The notes under the pieces are model-generated. The model searched no databases and had not been told where the DNA came from. It saw only the letters and a program-made list of their open reading frames with translations. The position numbers were made by a program, and so were the translations under genes. Below, in pieces: positions 47,092-57,426 of a stretch of DNA of 64,000 nt. This DNA is from Mantis religiosa (Eukaryota; Arthropoda; Insecta; Mantodea; Mantidae), in the NCBI GenBank assembly GCA_030765055.1, contig CM060958.1, positions 80,856,068 to 80,920,067 of the forward strand. The letters are read 5' to 3'. Positions within the stretch are counted from its first letter, which is position 1, and the number at the start of each line of letters is the position of its first letter.

Positions 47092-47437
47092 GACAGCTGG
47101 TGAAATTACTAATAAAAACTAGTAGAAATATGTAGGATAGTCACTCGCAAAACAGCACTATTTGACTGTAAACGGAACACAAATAACAACCACGCACTCG
47201 CATGGAGAACAAAGCAAAGATTAGTTCAGGTTATATATGAACTTCGTTCTTTGACGCACTGACACCACCACAATTCTGGATTATACTTAGCCACTGGTAA
47301 CACTATTAGTTTGTGTTAAACAATGGCGTTTCAGCTTTCTAAATAAGTTCACAATCACTGATAAATTATAAAATGTCAAGAGACTCGGTAACACGCAAAT
47401 TACACAAAGTCAAGGCCACCTGGAATCCTCCGCAGTG
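47092..47437 (-). promoter_or_regulatory. 5' leader and internal promoter region of the jockey element
   Basis: The minus-strand leader starts at about CACTGCGGAGGATTCCAGG. Jockey elements carry their RNA polymerase II promoter inside the transcribed leader, and this region would hold it. No specific motif was confirmed. Confidence 0.5.
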
Positions 47438-47639
47438 AAAAAAAGATGTGATTAACACTTGTCTAATATAGTGGAAATTAAAGAAAAGAAGTAGATTTTT
47501 TGCCTATTTTTTCCCAATATATCTACAAAGCTGTACAGAATTAAACAATTAATAATTACTTTTTTACTATTTTTTAACAATGTGTTAACATTTTCTGATA
47601 GGCTTACCAAGTTGATTATAAATAAAACATCCAGGACAG

Positions 47640-48290
47640 GACAGTAGAGGTAATGAAAGCAATATGCAGGATGAAGAACGTTGCAGTACTATCACTGAAG
47701 ACAGCCAAGAGACTTTTTGGCAAGACAATATCCCCTATAGTTACTTATGGACTGGAACTAATACGGAAAAAACTGACCATTTACTGACTTAGAACGTATA
47801 GTCAACGTGAAAGCACGACTCCTAAAATGTGCCCTCAGGGTGGGAAAATATGCACCATCTAGACTTGTTTGTGAATTTGCCAAGGAAACCTTCTACATGG
47901 AGAATCTATAGCTATGGCTGCCTTCTATAGAGGCATCCAACAAACTACTGGAATGTAGAAGGACGAAGAGAGCAGAGATAGAAATTGACTTCTACAGCAC
48001 ATTGGCGATGATCGACTGCAACTGGACCAAAATTAACCAGGAGCAAAGACATACCATTATGAGACTGGCCATATACGGATTCCATCACAAGATTTGTGAG
48101 AATAAGCTACTTCACTCGCCAAATGAAAGATGCATGTGTGAACTATGCAGACAGAGGTGCATGCTGTATCACGTCATAGTGTGACAGAAGAGGATAAAAT
48201 CTTTATTCAATTACAGCAAATATTCTGGTGAATATTTAAACTATATTATAAATGAAAGCAACTGTATTTTGGCACTAGTGTACAAGTAAG
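47640..48290 (+). pseudogene. Non-LTR reverse transcriptase C-terminal relic
   Basis: Translation gives VMKAICRMKNVAVLSLKTAK, RLFGKTISPIVTYGLELI, then across frameshifts ARLLKCALRVGKYAPSRLVC and EFAKETFYMENL. This order resembles the region after the palm in insect non-LTR polymerases. The later frame RHTIMRLAIYGFHHKICENK, with CMCELCRQRCMLYHVIV, has a Cys/His-rich end like a gag-pol type C-terminal zinc motif. Several stops make it non-functional. Subfamily not determined. Confidence 0.55.
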
Positions 48291-48325
48291 CTGCTTAGTA
48301 TGTTTTTTTTTATTTATTATTATTT

Positions 48326-48570
48326 TTTTTAATTTACATCCTCCAATGTTAAGTCATATCAGACAATGAATGAATGAATAAATAAATAAATGAATGAATG
48401 GAATGGGTGAAATGATGCTCAAATGAGTCCGAGGTCCATGGAGCTTAGAGTTACCGGACATTCGTCTATCAGGATAGGGAAACCATGGAAACAACCTTAT
48501 CCAGGTAACTCACCCTAACCAAGATTTAAACTTGGGACCTCTTGAACGTGAAGCAGACATGTGCAATTGT
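48326..48570 (-). repeat. SINE family B copy, 5'-truncated
   Basis: The body (GAGTCCGAGGTCCATGGAGC, CCTTATCCAGGTAACTCACC) and a degraded B box (AAGATTTAAACTTGGGACC) match the family. The tRNA head is cut after GCAGACATG. A (GAAT)n expansion sits within it near 48366-48400. Confidence 0.82.
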
Positions 48571-48589
48571 GCATATAATAACACATTCA

Positions 48590-48912
48590 GACAAATTAGC
48601 ACATTGTAAGCCTCTCTTTATTAAATTAAGAGTAATGACCATTGTAAACTTGTACATTTATACTGTCATATTACATCTAAAGAATAATTTAGCTGACTAC
48701 CAATTTAGGTAAGATATTCACAATTATAATACAAGGAATAACAACCGAATTGATACACCATATCACAGATTGTCGAAATCGCACAACAGTTTTGAAGTGT
48801 TAGGCATCAGACTGTTCAACACATTACCAGCTGACTTAATTCATTTACCATACACAGCTTTTAAACGCAGACAAATTGCTAGCCAATCCCTATTATTCTG
48901 TAGATGAATACT
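48590..48912 (+). pseudogene. C-terminal tail of a second non-LTR polymerase
   Basis: One frame with a single TAA reads LYIYTVILHLKNNLADYQFR, stop, DIHNYNTRNNNRIDTPYHRL, SKSHNSFEVLGIRLFNTLPA. RNxxRIxxPxxRLxxxxNSFxxxGxxLFNxLP is a familiar tail pattern of arthropod non-LTR polymerases. It ends at about 48905. The 3' untranslated part may reach about 49260. Confidence 0.65.
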
Positions 48913-49088
48913 TTGAAAATGTATCTTAAAAGCTGTAGAAAATGTTTGCCATAATTAAATTACAATCTGTAATGATTCATGAATTGTACTGATACATATA
49001 CAAGTGGTTTTAAACTCTTTTACTGAATGACCAATATGCATCTATGCTTAGCTGTAATATTAGTTTTAAGTAAGAGTAATAGGAGGCT

Positions 49089-49090
<2 letters not shown>

Positions 49091-49120
<30 letters not shown>

Positions 49121-49121
49121 C
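49091..49121. repeat. (TA)n microsatellite
   Basis: About 15 TA units, probably in the 3' region of the preceding non-LTR relic. Confidence 0.9.
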
Positions 49122-50188
49122 TTTTCTTAGATGCTATGTATGTGTCTTTTATTACCATAATTAGTTTAAGTTCGTGAATGATGTATCTCACTGAAGATAC
49201 CATGTTTATTATTTTATTCCTTATCATTGTATATATAATTGTAAATATTTTTTTTGAAATTATCTATTGCTATACTTAGCTATCATCTACGCTATCAAGG
49301 TAGGCGTTAATATGGGGTTTGTTCTATATTCACAAATATTAGGTTACAAAAATTATAGAATAATTTTAGCTTATGGAAAGAAAATAACATCAGTGATACA
49401 CCAACCAGTGTATTTGTTAAGCTGTTCAAGCTACCAGTATATTTACACAAGAACATGATTTCAAAATTAACAAGTTCAAAGGTAAAAAATGCAAAAATAG
49501 AACGGCACGCCATCAGGTAACACTCACTCATTTTTATCACTGATCTCTGCATCTTTACTACATTTGCGGCTGTAGTCTGTCAGAAATGCTATCTGTAACA
49601 AGACCTCTCCATGTTTAAACATTAGTGTTTTCTGTACACGCTTGTTTCTACAATTTTTGGCATCCAAGGTAACTTTTCTTTTAAAGCATATATGGATTGA
49701 CTTTCACTTGGGTAATACCACATTTCTGTCCATTACAACCAATCTTACACTACAAAGTTAAATTAACTTCTTATTCATTTGTCTTACACTTAACACAATT
49801 TATTAACATAGTTTTCCCCAGAAGTTTAAGGCAGTTTAAAAAATGCAATAGCAAACAGAATACAGAACATTAACTTTGCTACCTTTTAAATATTTTTGTG
49901 ATTTCCTCACAGTTTTTGTTTTATATGTAATATTTTTAGGTGAAGTTAACAAAAATGAATAAATACTTGCAAGAACTGAGGAAAATACTTGCTACATATC
50001 GAAGCAAATGAAAGGAGAGATTAGTTGTTGGCAAATACTTTACCAATTTTCTGGTGTACTATAGAGTACTTGCTTACCCTGGTTTTATTCATTTGTGTGT
50101 AAGCACTTACTTTTAGCAGTAGACCACTTTTGATAAAGTGGTCAGTGCTTTTAAAACTAAAATGTGGGAGTGAAATCATGAATTTGTT
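49122..50188. other. AT-rich spacer, nothing recognised
   Basis: No gene or repeat that I can support. Confidence 0.35.
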
Positions 50189-50201
50189 AACCACAATATT
50201 C

Positions 50202-50386
50202 AAAGTATAAAATTGAAAGAAGCGTAGAGACAGTGAAGCACAACTTAGCACAAAAATGAATTGAGAAGATATTGACACACTGCTTCACTCACACTGTTTT
50301 TTCACAGGACATGTTTCAAGAGCAAAAGCTCTTGAAACATGTCAGTGAAGCAGTGTGTCAATATCTTCTCGATTCATTTTTGTGCT
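50202..50386. mobile_element. Palindromic Penelope-type mini-element, centre deleted
   Basis: AACCACAATATTC and AACTACAATATTC flank it (13 bp, one mismatch). A left tail (AAAGTATAAAATTGAAAGAA) is followed by arms that meet at CAAGAGCAAAAGCTCTTG, with GAAACATGTC on each strand. Compared with the related unit at 53946, the central part carrying CTGATGA is missing from both arms. Confidence 0.82.
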
Positions 50387-50901
50387 AACTACAATATTCT
50401 ATTGGTGTCTTTATGTCTATGTGGATGCAATCCAAAATATCAATCACTGTAGGAATTTGCCATTTATTGGATCATTTACCTTTTTGTGCATTTAATTTCA
50501 ACTATTTGAGGAAACTACCCTGTTGTTTGCATTCTTCGTAATTCTGTCAAGAACAGTCAACACTGTTTTACAAAGTGTAGTATGATAAACCCTAACATTT
50601 TTAACTGCTCCATTTTAATAATCAAGATCACGGTAGTGTAGACATACTTCTGATTTTCTCTGATTGTGTTTGCCTCTTTTCACATTTCTTCACATTGGAG
50701 AGGGAAAAAGTCAGTTAAATAATGAACAGCTTCATCTTAAAACATAAACAGCTCTTTAGATCTTCTAATGGTTAGAATATTCTTCTTGATAGGACTTTGT
50801 CTTCAGAATATGCGTTAGAACTGCCATCTTAAGAGAAACTGCAACAGAGCTACCCATATTTGGTTAACAGTGTTACCTCCGACCAACTTAAGAAATAGGT
50901 A
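50387..50901. other. Spacer, nothing recognised
   Basis: AT-rich, with no supported feature. Confidence 0.35.
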
Positions 50902-50939
50902 TGAGGGCAGTTCAATATATATGGTGATGCTAAGAGAAT

Positions 50940-51062
50940 AAATGTGAAATGTGTAGTATTTAACGCCCGCTTTTACTATACATGGCACTGCAGGCAGTGA
51001 CATTGATGTTACATAAGATGAAGATGGAACACTGGTAGAATAAGATGGCAGGAGAGAGGTAC
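50940..51062 (-). repeat. SINE family A fragment
   Basis: It shares GCCCGCTTTTACTATACATG, GCAGGCAGTGAC and AAGATGGAAC blocks with the 41235 copy. The tRNA head is missing. Confidence 0.6.
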
Positions 51063-51159
51063 TGATATTGTTACACATTGTCAAAACAAATATGGTGCAG
51101 ATTCATAGGTTAGTTTGGATTTTACATACATTTTGATAAGTTGTGTTTTTGCTAAAATG

Positions 51160-51830
51160 GAAAAAGTGAAGTATCGTTCAGTGATTCTCTTTTTTAATTT
51201 TAGATGGAAAAACTAGCAAGAATTTAAAAACGAAATTGAATGCTGTTTAAGGAGACCTTAAGGCACTATAAGTTGGACATGGGATGGCTGCCATGTTTGC
51301 TCACAGTGGACAACAAGCAGGTGCTGCTCTCAACTTCGAAGCTGTGTTTGGAGCTGATTGAGCGAAATCTGGACATTTTGTATCAAGTTGTAACTGTCAA
51401 TGAGACCTAGAGTCAGCATTATACTCCGAAAACCAAGCAACAATCAAAACAATAAGTTGCTTCCGGAGAATCTGCTCCAAAGAGGATAAAGATGGTCCCA
51501 TTGCCTGGAAAAGTGATGGTGACAATTTTTTGGGGTGCAAAGAGTATCATACTCAGTGACTTCTAGGGAAAAGGAACAATGATTACTGGAGCATACTAAT
51601 AGTGAGTTATGGACCCAATTCGACAAGAAATTCAAGGAGACAAGGCCCCATATAGCGAAGAAGAAAGTTCTGCTTCACCATGATAATGTCCCAGCACATT
51701 CATCTGGAGTTGTTGCTGCCAAAATGCATGAATTGCATTATGAATTACTGCCACACTCCCCATATTCTCCTGACCTGGCTCCATGCAATTTATTCCTGTT
51801 CCCAAACATGAAGATTTGACTAGCAGGAAA
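51160..51830 (+). pseudogene. Mariner transposase pseudogene, second copy
   Basis: The start ATGGAAAAAGTGAAG is kept here, but most of the HTH region is deleted. The first catalytic block reads VNET with a stop (Asp changed to Asn). The second catalytic Asp is present in LHHDNVPAHSSG. The third block reads SPDLAPCNLFLFPNMK, where the expected Asp 34 residues after the second is Asn. Inactive. Confidence 0.8.
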
Positions 51831-51905
51831 AACAATTTAGATCAAATGAGGTCATCACGGAGAAAAAGCGTATTTTGCAGGGCTATATAATTCTTATTTT
51901 GGCTC

Positions 51906-52371
51906 TTCTTTCTAATATGCGAGCGGCGATTTTTTTTCTAAGTCCTTCACACTTTTTGATGTTTTTATATACAACCATGATTTTTAATATAATTTTTTAC
52001 TTTTTAGTGCAATTTCATGTTGGAGGGCATTCTTTTAACATTATTAATTGTTTGTTTATTTACTTGCTGCGTAATGTAGCATATTGAAGAATTCAATGCA
52101 GTCAAACTATCCTTGTTTCTCTACTGAACGCAATGCTGCCTGCAGTCTTACTTGTCCCTAAATTACACTATCTAGCAGATTAACACAAAGTAGTACCTAA
52201 ATTGCACCTAATTGTAGTCCTCGCCAGCATGACTCTATGTTGTTTGTGTGCACTTCTGTCACTGGGTCGACAAAGTGCACTGAGTGATTCACTCTTAGGT
52301 GCGCAGCAAACCCTCCAGCCATCAACCCATAGTATCTCCGCCAGGCATAGGTGTGAATGGTGCTTGCTCTG
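51906..52371. other. Spacer, nothing recognised
   Basis: No supported feature. Confidence 0.35.
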
Positions 52372-52530
52372 TGAAGTTCATAGTTCCCCACCAGAGAGAG
52401 AGAGCAGACAACAGATGCCAGTTGGAAAGAGATTGAAAATGGAGGCGAAAGCCTTTCAAACTAGTCTCTCATGTATATAAACAAGTAAGTGACGAGTATT
52501 AGTAAACCAACTACAAATAGTTTCTGAGAT
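52372..52530 (+). mobile_element. Single-arm Penelope 3' end fragment
   Basis: It matches the last part of the arm at 19330-19478: end of the coding region (CAGACAACAGATGCCAGTTG), GATTGAAAATGGAGG, hairpin, AAACTAGTCTCTC and the CCAACTACAAATAG end. No inverted partner. Confidence 0.78.
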
Positions 52531-52722
52531 TATCTATCTCATGTTGGCTGCAACGCGAGAACCGGCTGGTCGTCTGCTTGCGCATGCACCTTTGGACTTA
52601 GAAAATATTCTCACGTCGCACAAAAGAAAGTTTCCCCCTTATTTTTTGAAAGGATTAAAAAAATGGCTGGAGCGTAGGGAGAAGTGAGGTACAGAGAAAG
52701 AGGAAAAACCACTACAATTTGA

Positions 52723-52895
52723 ACTAGTCGAGAGACTCAGCTGACGATGAGAGCAACAGCTATGAACATGTCCAGTGAAAACAGTGTGAGTGAAGTAATA
52801 TGTCAATATCATCTCAATTCACTTTTATTTTAACTTGTGCTTCACTGTCTACGCGTCTTTCAATTTTTACACTTTGAATGATGACCCCGCCTACT
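52723..52895 (+). mobile_element. Single-arm Penelope-type unit with ribozyme-like core
   Basis: It matches the right arm and tail of the unit at 53946 (GAACTAGTCGAG, GTGAGTGAAG, TGCTTCACTGTC). CTGACGA at 52741-52747 is followed by a GAGAGC..GCTAT hairpin, GAAC and ATGTCC, a hammerhead-like core with one A lost from GAAAC. Confidence 0.7.
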
Positions 52896-53933
52896 CCTCT
52901 GCTTTTACTTTGAGATTTTGTGTTTACAAGGTTAGCAGATTAAAACTAACTCTGGCTACAGTTGCCTCTTCCCCTTTTTGTGGGAGTTGCCATTTGTTTG
53001 CTAATCGTTATTTACCAAGTGGCAGGCAGTTTACCAATAGCAGTGGAAGCCATTATACTTTGAAAAATACTGTATTTACTTTTGCTGCAAGTACTTATTT
53101 ACTTGTGATTTAGTACCTTGAGGTGAGCCAGGCAACCAGGGGAGCCAAAGGGAAAATAAACAGCAAATGCATTAGGGTAGGCAATTGTGAAATATTGTAA
53201 ATTGTGTAGAACAGAAATAAAGGGACATTCATTTAAGGTACGTGGTACACTTTTGAACATTTTGATTTTATAAAAGAAGGCTTTAATGATCTTGATTAAC
53301 GCACCACATGTTTCAGATATTTTTATGACATGAAATGATATCTTGAACTTTCTGGGAATATTTTAAGAAGTCCTCTTCATTCTAGATGACTTTTGAATAA
53401 CTGGTGTAACAAATAGACAACATTTTAATACACAAAAAGGTATACATCTCATTAAAACACACAATTTGGCTCAAATGAATATTTTTTGGGGCTGGGAGTG
53501 AACCATTTCTAAGATATTCCTTGCTATTTGCTTGAAATTTACTATACTTTTCTCAAATGGAAAGTAGTTAACTCATTTTTTTTAATATCTTGTTCATGCA
53601 AAAGAATGGAATTTCCAAGGACTTGACTATTGCTTTAACTTACTGCATTCCCCTATTTCCGATGTACCTATATGGAAACATGTAGTAATAAAAGAATAAG
53701 CATTTATAAGAAGAGTTTTGTACAAGGTAGAGAAAGTCACATGAATGCAGCACATCAGATTAACAAGAAGTTACTATCTGAATTTTGGTATGAGATAAAA
53801 GGTGTGCTGTACACCCCTTATTGCTCATGCATTGAGAAGATTGAAGGGATTTTTGCAAAGCAGGGAAGGAGTGACCTCAAATGGATTGGTGAAAATAAAA
53901 GTATGACAGCTGCCTAATGAATGACAGGCAAAC
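52896..53933. other. AT-rich DNA with repeats, no gene
   Basis: 53270-53410 is related in reverse to 41760-41850. A block with GATATTCCTTGCTATTTGCT and TGAAATTTAC near 53512-53545 resembles 63683-63712. An 81-codon plus frame at 53672-53917 has no recognised domain. Confidence 0.3.
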
Positions 53934-53945
53934 ACTTTTGACACT

Positions 53946-54252
53946 AATACAAAAGTGAATCGAGAAGATATTGACACATTGCTTCACTCACACTGTTTAT
54001 TCACAGGACATGTTTCAAGAGCTCTCGCTCCTATCATCAGCTGATACTCGACTAGTGCAAGTTGTACAAGTTGTAGTGCAAGTTGTACAACTTGCACTAG
54101 TCGAGTATCAGCTGATGATAGGAGCGAGAGCTCTTGAAACATGTCCTGTGAATAAACAGTGTGAGTGAAGCAATGTGTCAATATCTTCTCGATTCACTTT
54201 TGTATTAATTTGTGCTTCACTGTCCCTACGCTTCTTCCAAGTTTATACTTTG
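53946..54252. mobile_element. Perfect-palindrome Penelope-type unit with hammerhead-like cores
   Basis: A perfect 12-bp duplication ACTTTTGACACT (53934-53945 and 54253-54264) flanks it. Arms of 125 bp (53945-54069 and 54083-54207) matched completely by eye around a 13-base spacer, with a right tail of about 45 bp (TTTGTGCTTCACTGTCCCTA). Each strand carries CTGATGA, one extra T, a six-pair hairpin (AGGAGC/GCTCTT), GAAAC, AT, GTC. The first three bases after GTC (CTG) pair with CAG before CTGATGA, as stem I of a hammerhead would. Confidence 0.88.
54112..54145 (+). ncRNA. Hammerhead-ribozyme-like core
   Basis: Order: CTGATGA (54112-54118), T, stem II AGGAGC-GAGA-GCTCTT, GAAAC (54136-54140), two-base loop, GTC with expected cleavage after 54145. 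Stem III would be only A-U and C-G, as reported for minimal Penelope hammerheads that may act as dimers. The extra T before stem II departs from the consensus. The mirror copy on the minus strand is at about 54007-54040. Activity is untested. Confidence 0.5.
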
Positions 54253-54264
54253 ACTTTTGACACT

Positions 54265-55126
54265 GTTAATTGCTCTAATGTTAGCCTATATTCATAAATT
54301 ATTATGGTCAATTATTTTTTTTTCTTAGAAAAACACAGAAAAATAAGCAATTATATGAATAATTTATAGAACAGGTATGAAATAAATGATAATTATAGCA
54401 GAAAGTGTGATTGTTTCACATCAGACTACCTAAAGAAGTTGCTCTTTATTAATTTTACTTCATTGTTAACTTCCATGTCATAATGTAGCATTGTAATAAT
54501 TGTTTTAAGGGAATTTTGCTCATAAAAATAAAAATTCTACTTTAAGGGGGGAAAAATGCAAATATTCAGGGTCTTACATAAATAGCCATAACATCCAAAG
54601 TTTTCAAGTTAGAGAAGTGAAACTTAGTACACCCATTTAAAGATAATACAGTTAATATGCACAATTTTTTCATAATTTTCCATTGTTTATAACTAATGCT
54701 ACATATTTTTTCTATATGCAGAGATATTTACAAACTTAAGCCCATTTTTTTTTTTTTCAAAATTCACATACGCTATCTTTCTGAAATTTGGTATGTTATT
54801 TGAAAACACACTAAAATGAATTTGTTGGATGTAGATTTCTTATTGAAGCTGTATAGAATTTAAAAAAAATGTTAGTCATATGAATCCTTTAAATTTTTAA
54901 ATAATTTCATATATTTTGTATCATCACATTCAATCTGGAGCTTAATCTTACATTCTAGAACCAACAAAATGTTCATTGTGGCAAAAGAAAGCTGTGTGCT
55001 AAACTGCATCATTGTAGATGAAGTAGTTTGAGAGAAAAATGGGTTGAAGTTGTAGAAAATACAAGTTACGGGGAAAGGCAATTAAAAATACAATAAGTAT
55101 TATTCAGTTTGCCTTTTAATTTTAAG
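54265..55126. other. AT-rich DNA downstream of a transposase fragment
   Basis: No gene recognised. It may include the 3' non-coding part of the Mutator-like element that ends at 55127. Confidence 0.3.
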
Positions 55127-55565
55127 TCAGAACTTCCCATATCCATAGTCTGTATCCTCAATCTGGTCTTCTTCAGCCTTTCTTTTTAAATTCCTCTTCT
55201 GTCTTGCTTCTTTCTGCATTAATTTCATAGCTCTTTCTGCACCAGCGATGCGAATGTTGTCGATACTTTGTAAAATTGTTTCCATAAACACACCAGGTTG
55301 ATACCCTAACTGATGCATAACTTTCTTTCTGCCAACATTCCCATCATTTAACACTATCGCAGCATCAAATGTAGCAATTTTCACCACTATGGAAAACACA
55401 AATGATGTTTTGGGACACCTTTTCCATATCAAACTGTTGAGGCTTTCATTTGGGTTTTGTGTCTCTCCATAGACATTTTTTTAGCAAGTCTGGGTGTGCT
55501 AAGAATTGGTAGGTGGGCTTTATAGATTCCAAGACAGCTGACGGAAGACTATGTGCTGCTACTAT
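55127..55565 (-). pseudogene. Mutator-like transposase C-terminal fragment
   Basis: The minus frame reads NPNESLNSLIWKRCPKTSFV, then FDAAIVLNDGNVGRKKVMHQ, to the Lys/Arg-rich end at 55127. Upstream, in a frame shifted at a run of seven A (about 55485), it continues with LESIKPTYQFLAHPDLLKK. The NESxNSxIWxRxPK and DAxxxFNDG patterns are those of Mutator-like transposase domain proteins common in arthropod and nematode genomes, as I recall them. The catalytic N-terminal part is absent. Confidence 0.55.
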
Positions 55566-56230
55566 GCTACTATGCAACACTAGGGCATTTAATTTTTTAA
55601 AGGTACATACAGACCACGTACCATCATAATAGTTTGGTGTTTGATAGCTAACACTATATACTATTTTACAACAACAACAAAATTAGATTTTTTAAACATT
55701 TTCTCGTACGTCACCCCTTAAATAATACTTAAAATATTGCAGCTGCAGCTAACATTAGGTAAATACGTAAAACTATTTTTAAATGCTGTTTATTTAAAAT
55801 TTATATTAAAATGTACCTTATTATTGTAGAGTATCTTTTAACTATGCTTATACCTATTTCATGTCAGCACCCTGTATAATGCAGTAATCAATTTCGTTAA
55901 TAAATATGATTATGAAATGGTTAGAGTATATTTATTTTTAAAACATACATGCTAAATGCTTAACAACTATGTAGTTCAAAGTTTACATTAAGTTATTGTG
56001 TACTTTTATACAGATGACAATGAAAGTGCAAAGATTTACATAAATTAATGGCATTTGAGCACCTAAGTTATGGATATGAATAATTGATGAAAATTTTATA
56101 ATCATTAAAACATTCTAAATGAATGAAGTTCTTGTGAATAAGTCAAAATACTTTGTGGCATTTCACACTATTTAAATACTTAACGGCAATTTACACTTAC
56201 TACAGAAGAATATTTCTTCAAAGTAACACT
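55566..56230. other. AT-rich 3' flank of the HCCS exon
   Basis: Probably the 3' untranslated region of the gene on the minus strand. TTTATT near 55929 could be its AATAAA-type polyadenylation signal on that strand. No other feature. Confidence 0.35.
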
Positions 56231-56471
56231 TTAACTGTTAACACTGTCTTCACTTGACTCATTTTCCTTGCTATACATCCAGCGCCAATATGCTACCTTC
56301 ATGCGATCCCAGCAATTTTCCCAGGAATCCATAGCCGGACGCACATCCAACAGAGCAAACTGATAACTTCCGGGATGAACAGAACCTCCATCATAGTAAT
56401 CAATTACATAACGAACTTCTTTTCCACAACGATCAACTATCCAGTCATGTCGGTCAAACGGAAGTTCATAT
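56231..56471 (-). CDS. HCCS: Last coding exon of holocytochrome c synthase
   Basis: The exon encodes YELPFDRHDWIVDRCGKEVR, then YVIDYYDGG, FALLDVRPAMDS and WDRMKVAYWRWM, the strongly conserved C-terminal part of cytochrome c heme lyase. This enzyme sits in the mitochondrial intermembrane space and joins heme covalently to the CxxCH motif of cytochrome c. A pyrimidine-rich acceptor (TTTTGCTTTTGTTTTCCAG) abuts the exon at 56472-56473, and the first base completes an interrupted codon. The protein ends with an acidic tail (SKENESSEDSVNS), longer than in vertebrates as I recall. Earlier exons, expected at higher coordinates, were not found in the window, so the upstream intron must be at least 7.5 kb or the copy is partial. 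Confidence 0.9.
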
Positions 56472-56823
56472 CTGGAAAACAAAAGCAAAAACACTAAGAT
56501 GCAGCTATGGATTACTGACTAGTATTAACATTCAATTATTATCTGTAGTATTTTTTAAATGCTCTATTAACAATCTGAGTTCATATAGCATGCATTTCTG
56601 GACCAAGAAAATAATTTTATTGACCTTCATTAGAAACAGACAGGCAAAATCACACTAAAATAGGCTCCCATGTAAGAACTTTAAAAAGTACACAGTATCA
56701 CAGTAATATGACTCAGAAAATCACTTGAAGGAGAGCATTTAGAATTAATATTATAGCATGTTTGAATGCATCCTGAAGAACTCTTAAAACTAAAAACCTA
56801 AGAACATTTTGAAACCAAAAACT
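56472..56823 (-). other. Intron of the HCCS gene, start
   Basis: AT-rich, no feature other than the splice acceptor next to the exon. Confidence 0.5.
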
Positions 56824-57008
56824 ACTAAAGCATAGAATTAAAAGGATGCCATGTTTTAGTGCCTAAAATATGAGATTGTCTCTTGCATTTTACTTCATAT
56901 TGGTGATATTCGGCATCCACTAAAGCATATAATTAAAAGGATGCCATGTATTAGTGCCTAAAATATGAGATTGTCTCTTGCATTTTACTTCATATTGGTG
57001 ATATTCCC
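56824..57008. repeat. Tandem duplication, 95-bp unit
   Basis: ACTAAAGCATAGAATTAAAA at 56824 recurs at 56919 as ACTAAAGCATATAATTAAAA. The copies share GTGCCTAAAATATGAGATTG and run to GGTGATATTC. They differ at only a few bases. Confidence 0.85.
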
Positions 57009-57426
57009 TTACATCACCTGCTGTGCAAAAAGGGAATATCTAATAACAGCCAGTTTTCCTAGCATTCCACATTATATAATGAAAACTGACTAGATCACAT
57101 AATGAAACAAAACACAGACCTGAACTGGTAAACATTTGTCAGGAATGAAATTTCTTCATTTTCAGCAACAAAATTCAAAGCCTCCAAAAAGCATTTGTCC
57201 TCTCAGCTATACCATATTAATACATATTTTGCAAACCAAACCAGTTAACTATCAATATCTCTGCTTAATAAATTATTCTTGGCTATCTTTTAGAATGAAA
57301 GCTTAAAATAGGTAAATAATGTTTGTTTATAAGAATGACACAAAATGTTACAGCACACTGGCCCTGAATGTCAAACAAGTATTTGTCTGACAAACTAAGT
57401 AGCAACAAAACTATCCCACTAGTTAA

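Larger units (their letters stand above)
42510..47437 (-). mobile_element. Near full-length jockey-type non-LTR retrotransposon
   Basis: Minus-strand element of about 4.9 kb with 5' leader, ORF1, overlapping ORF2, a 3' untranslated region of about 0.25 kb and an A-rich end (AATAAAATAAAAAATAAAA on the RNA strand). AAAAAGATGT at 42500-42509 and 47440-47449 is a 10-bp target duplication. ORF1 is intact. ORF2 has at least three frameshifts and one nonsense codon, so the copy is inactive. Confidence 0.9.
50902..51905 (+). mobile_element. Decayed mariner, second copy, with SINE fragment
   Basis: Same family as 1354-2563: it starts TGAGGGCAGTTCAATATATA and shares ACACATTGTCAAAACAAAT and GTTGCTTCCGGA with it. 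A SINE A fragment (about 50940-51062) sits between the left end and the coding part. The right end is lost after about 51905. Confidence 0.8.

Noticed and set aside
53672..53917. 81-codon plus frame as a host exon
   Set aside because: No domain, no splice signals that convinced me, and it lies among repeats.
53971..54181. Two 65-codon frames on opposite strands with almost the same protein
   Set aside because: They are the two arms of one perfect palindrome, not genes.
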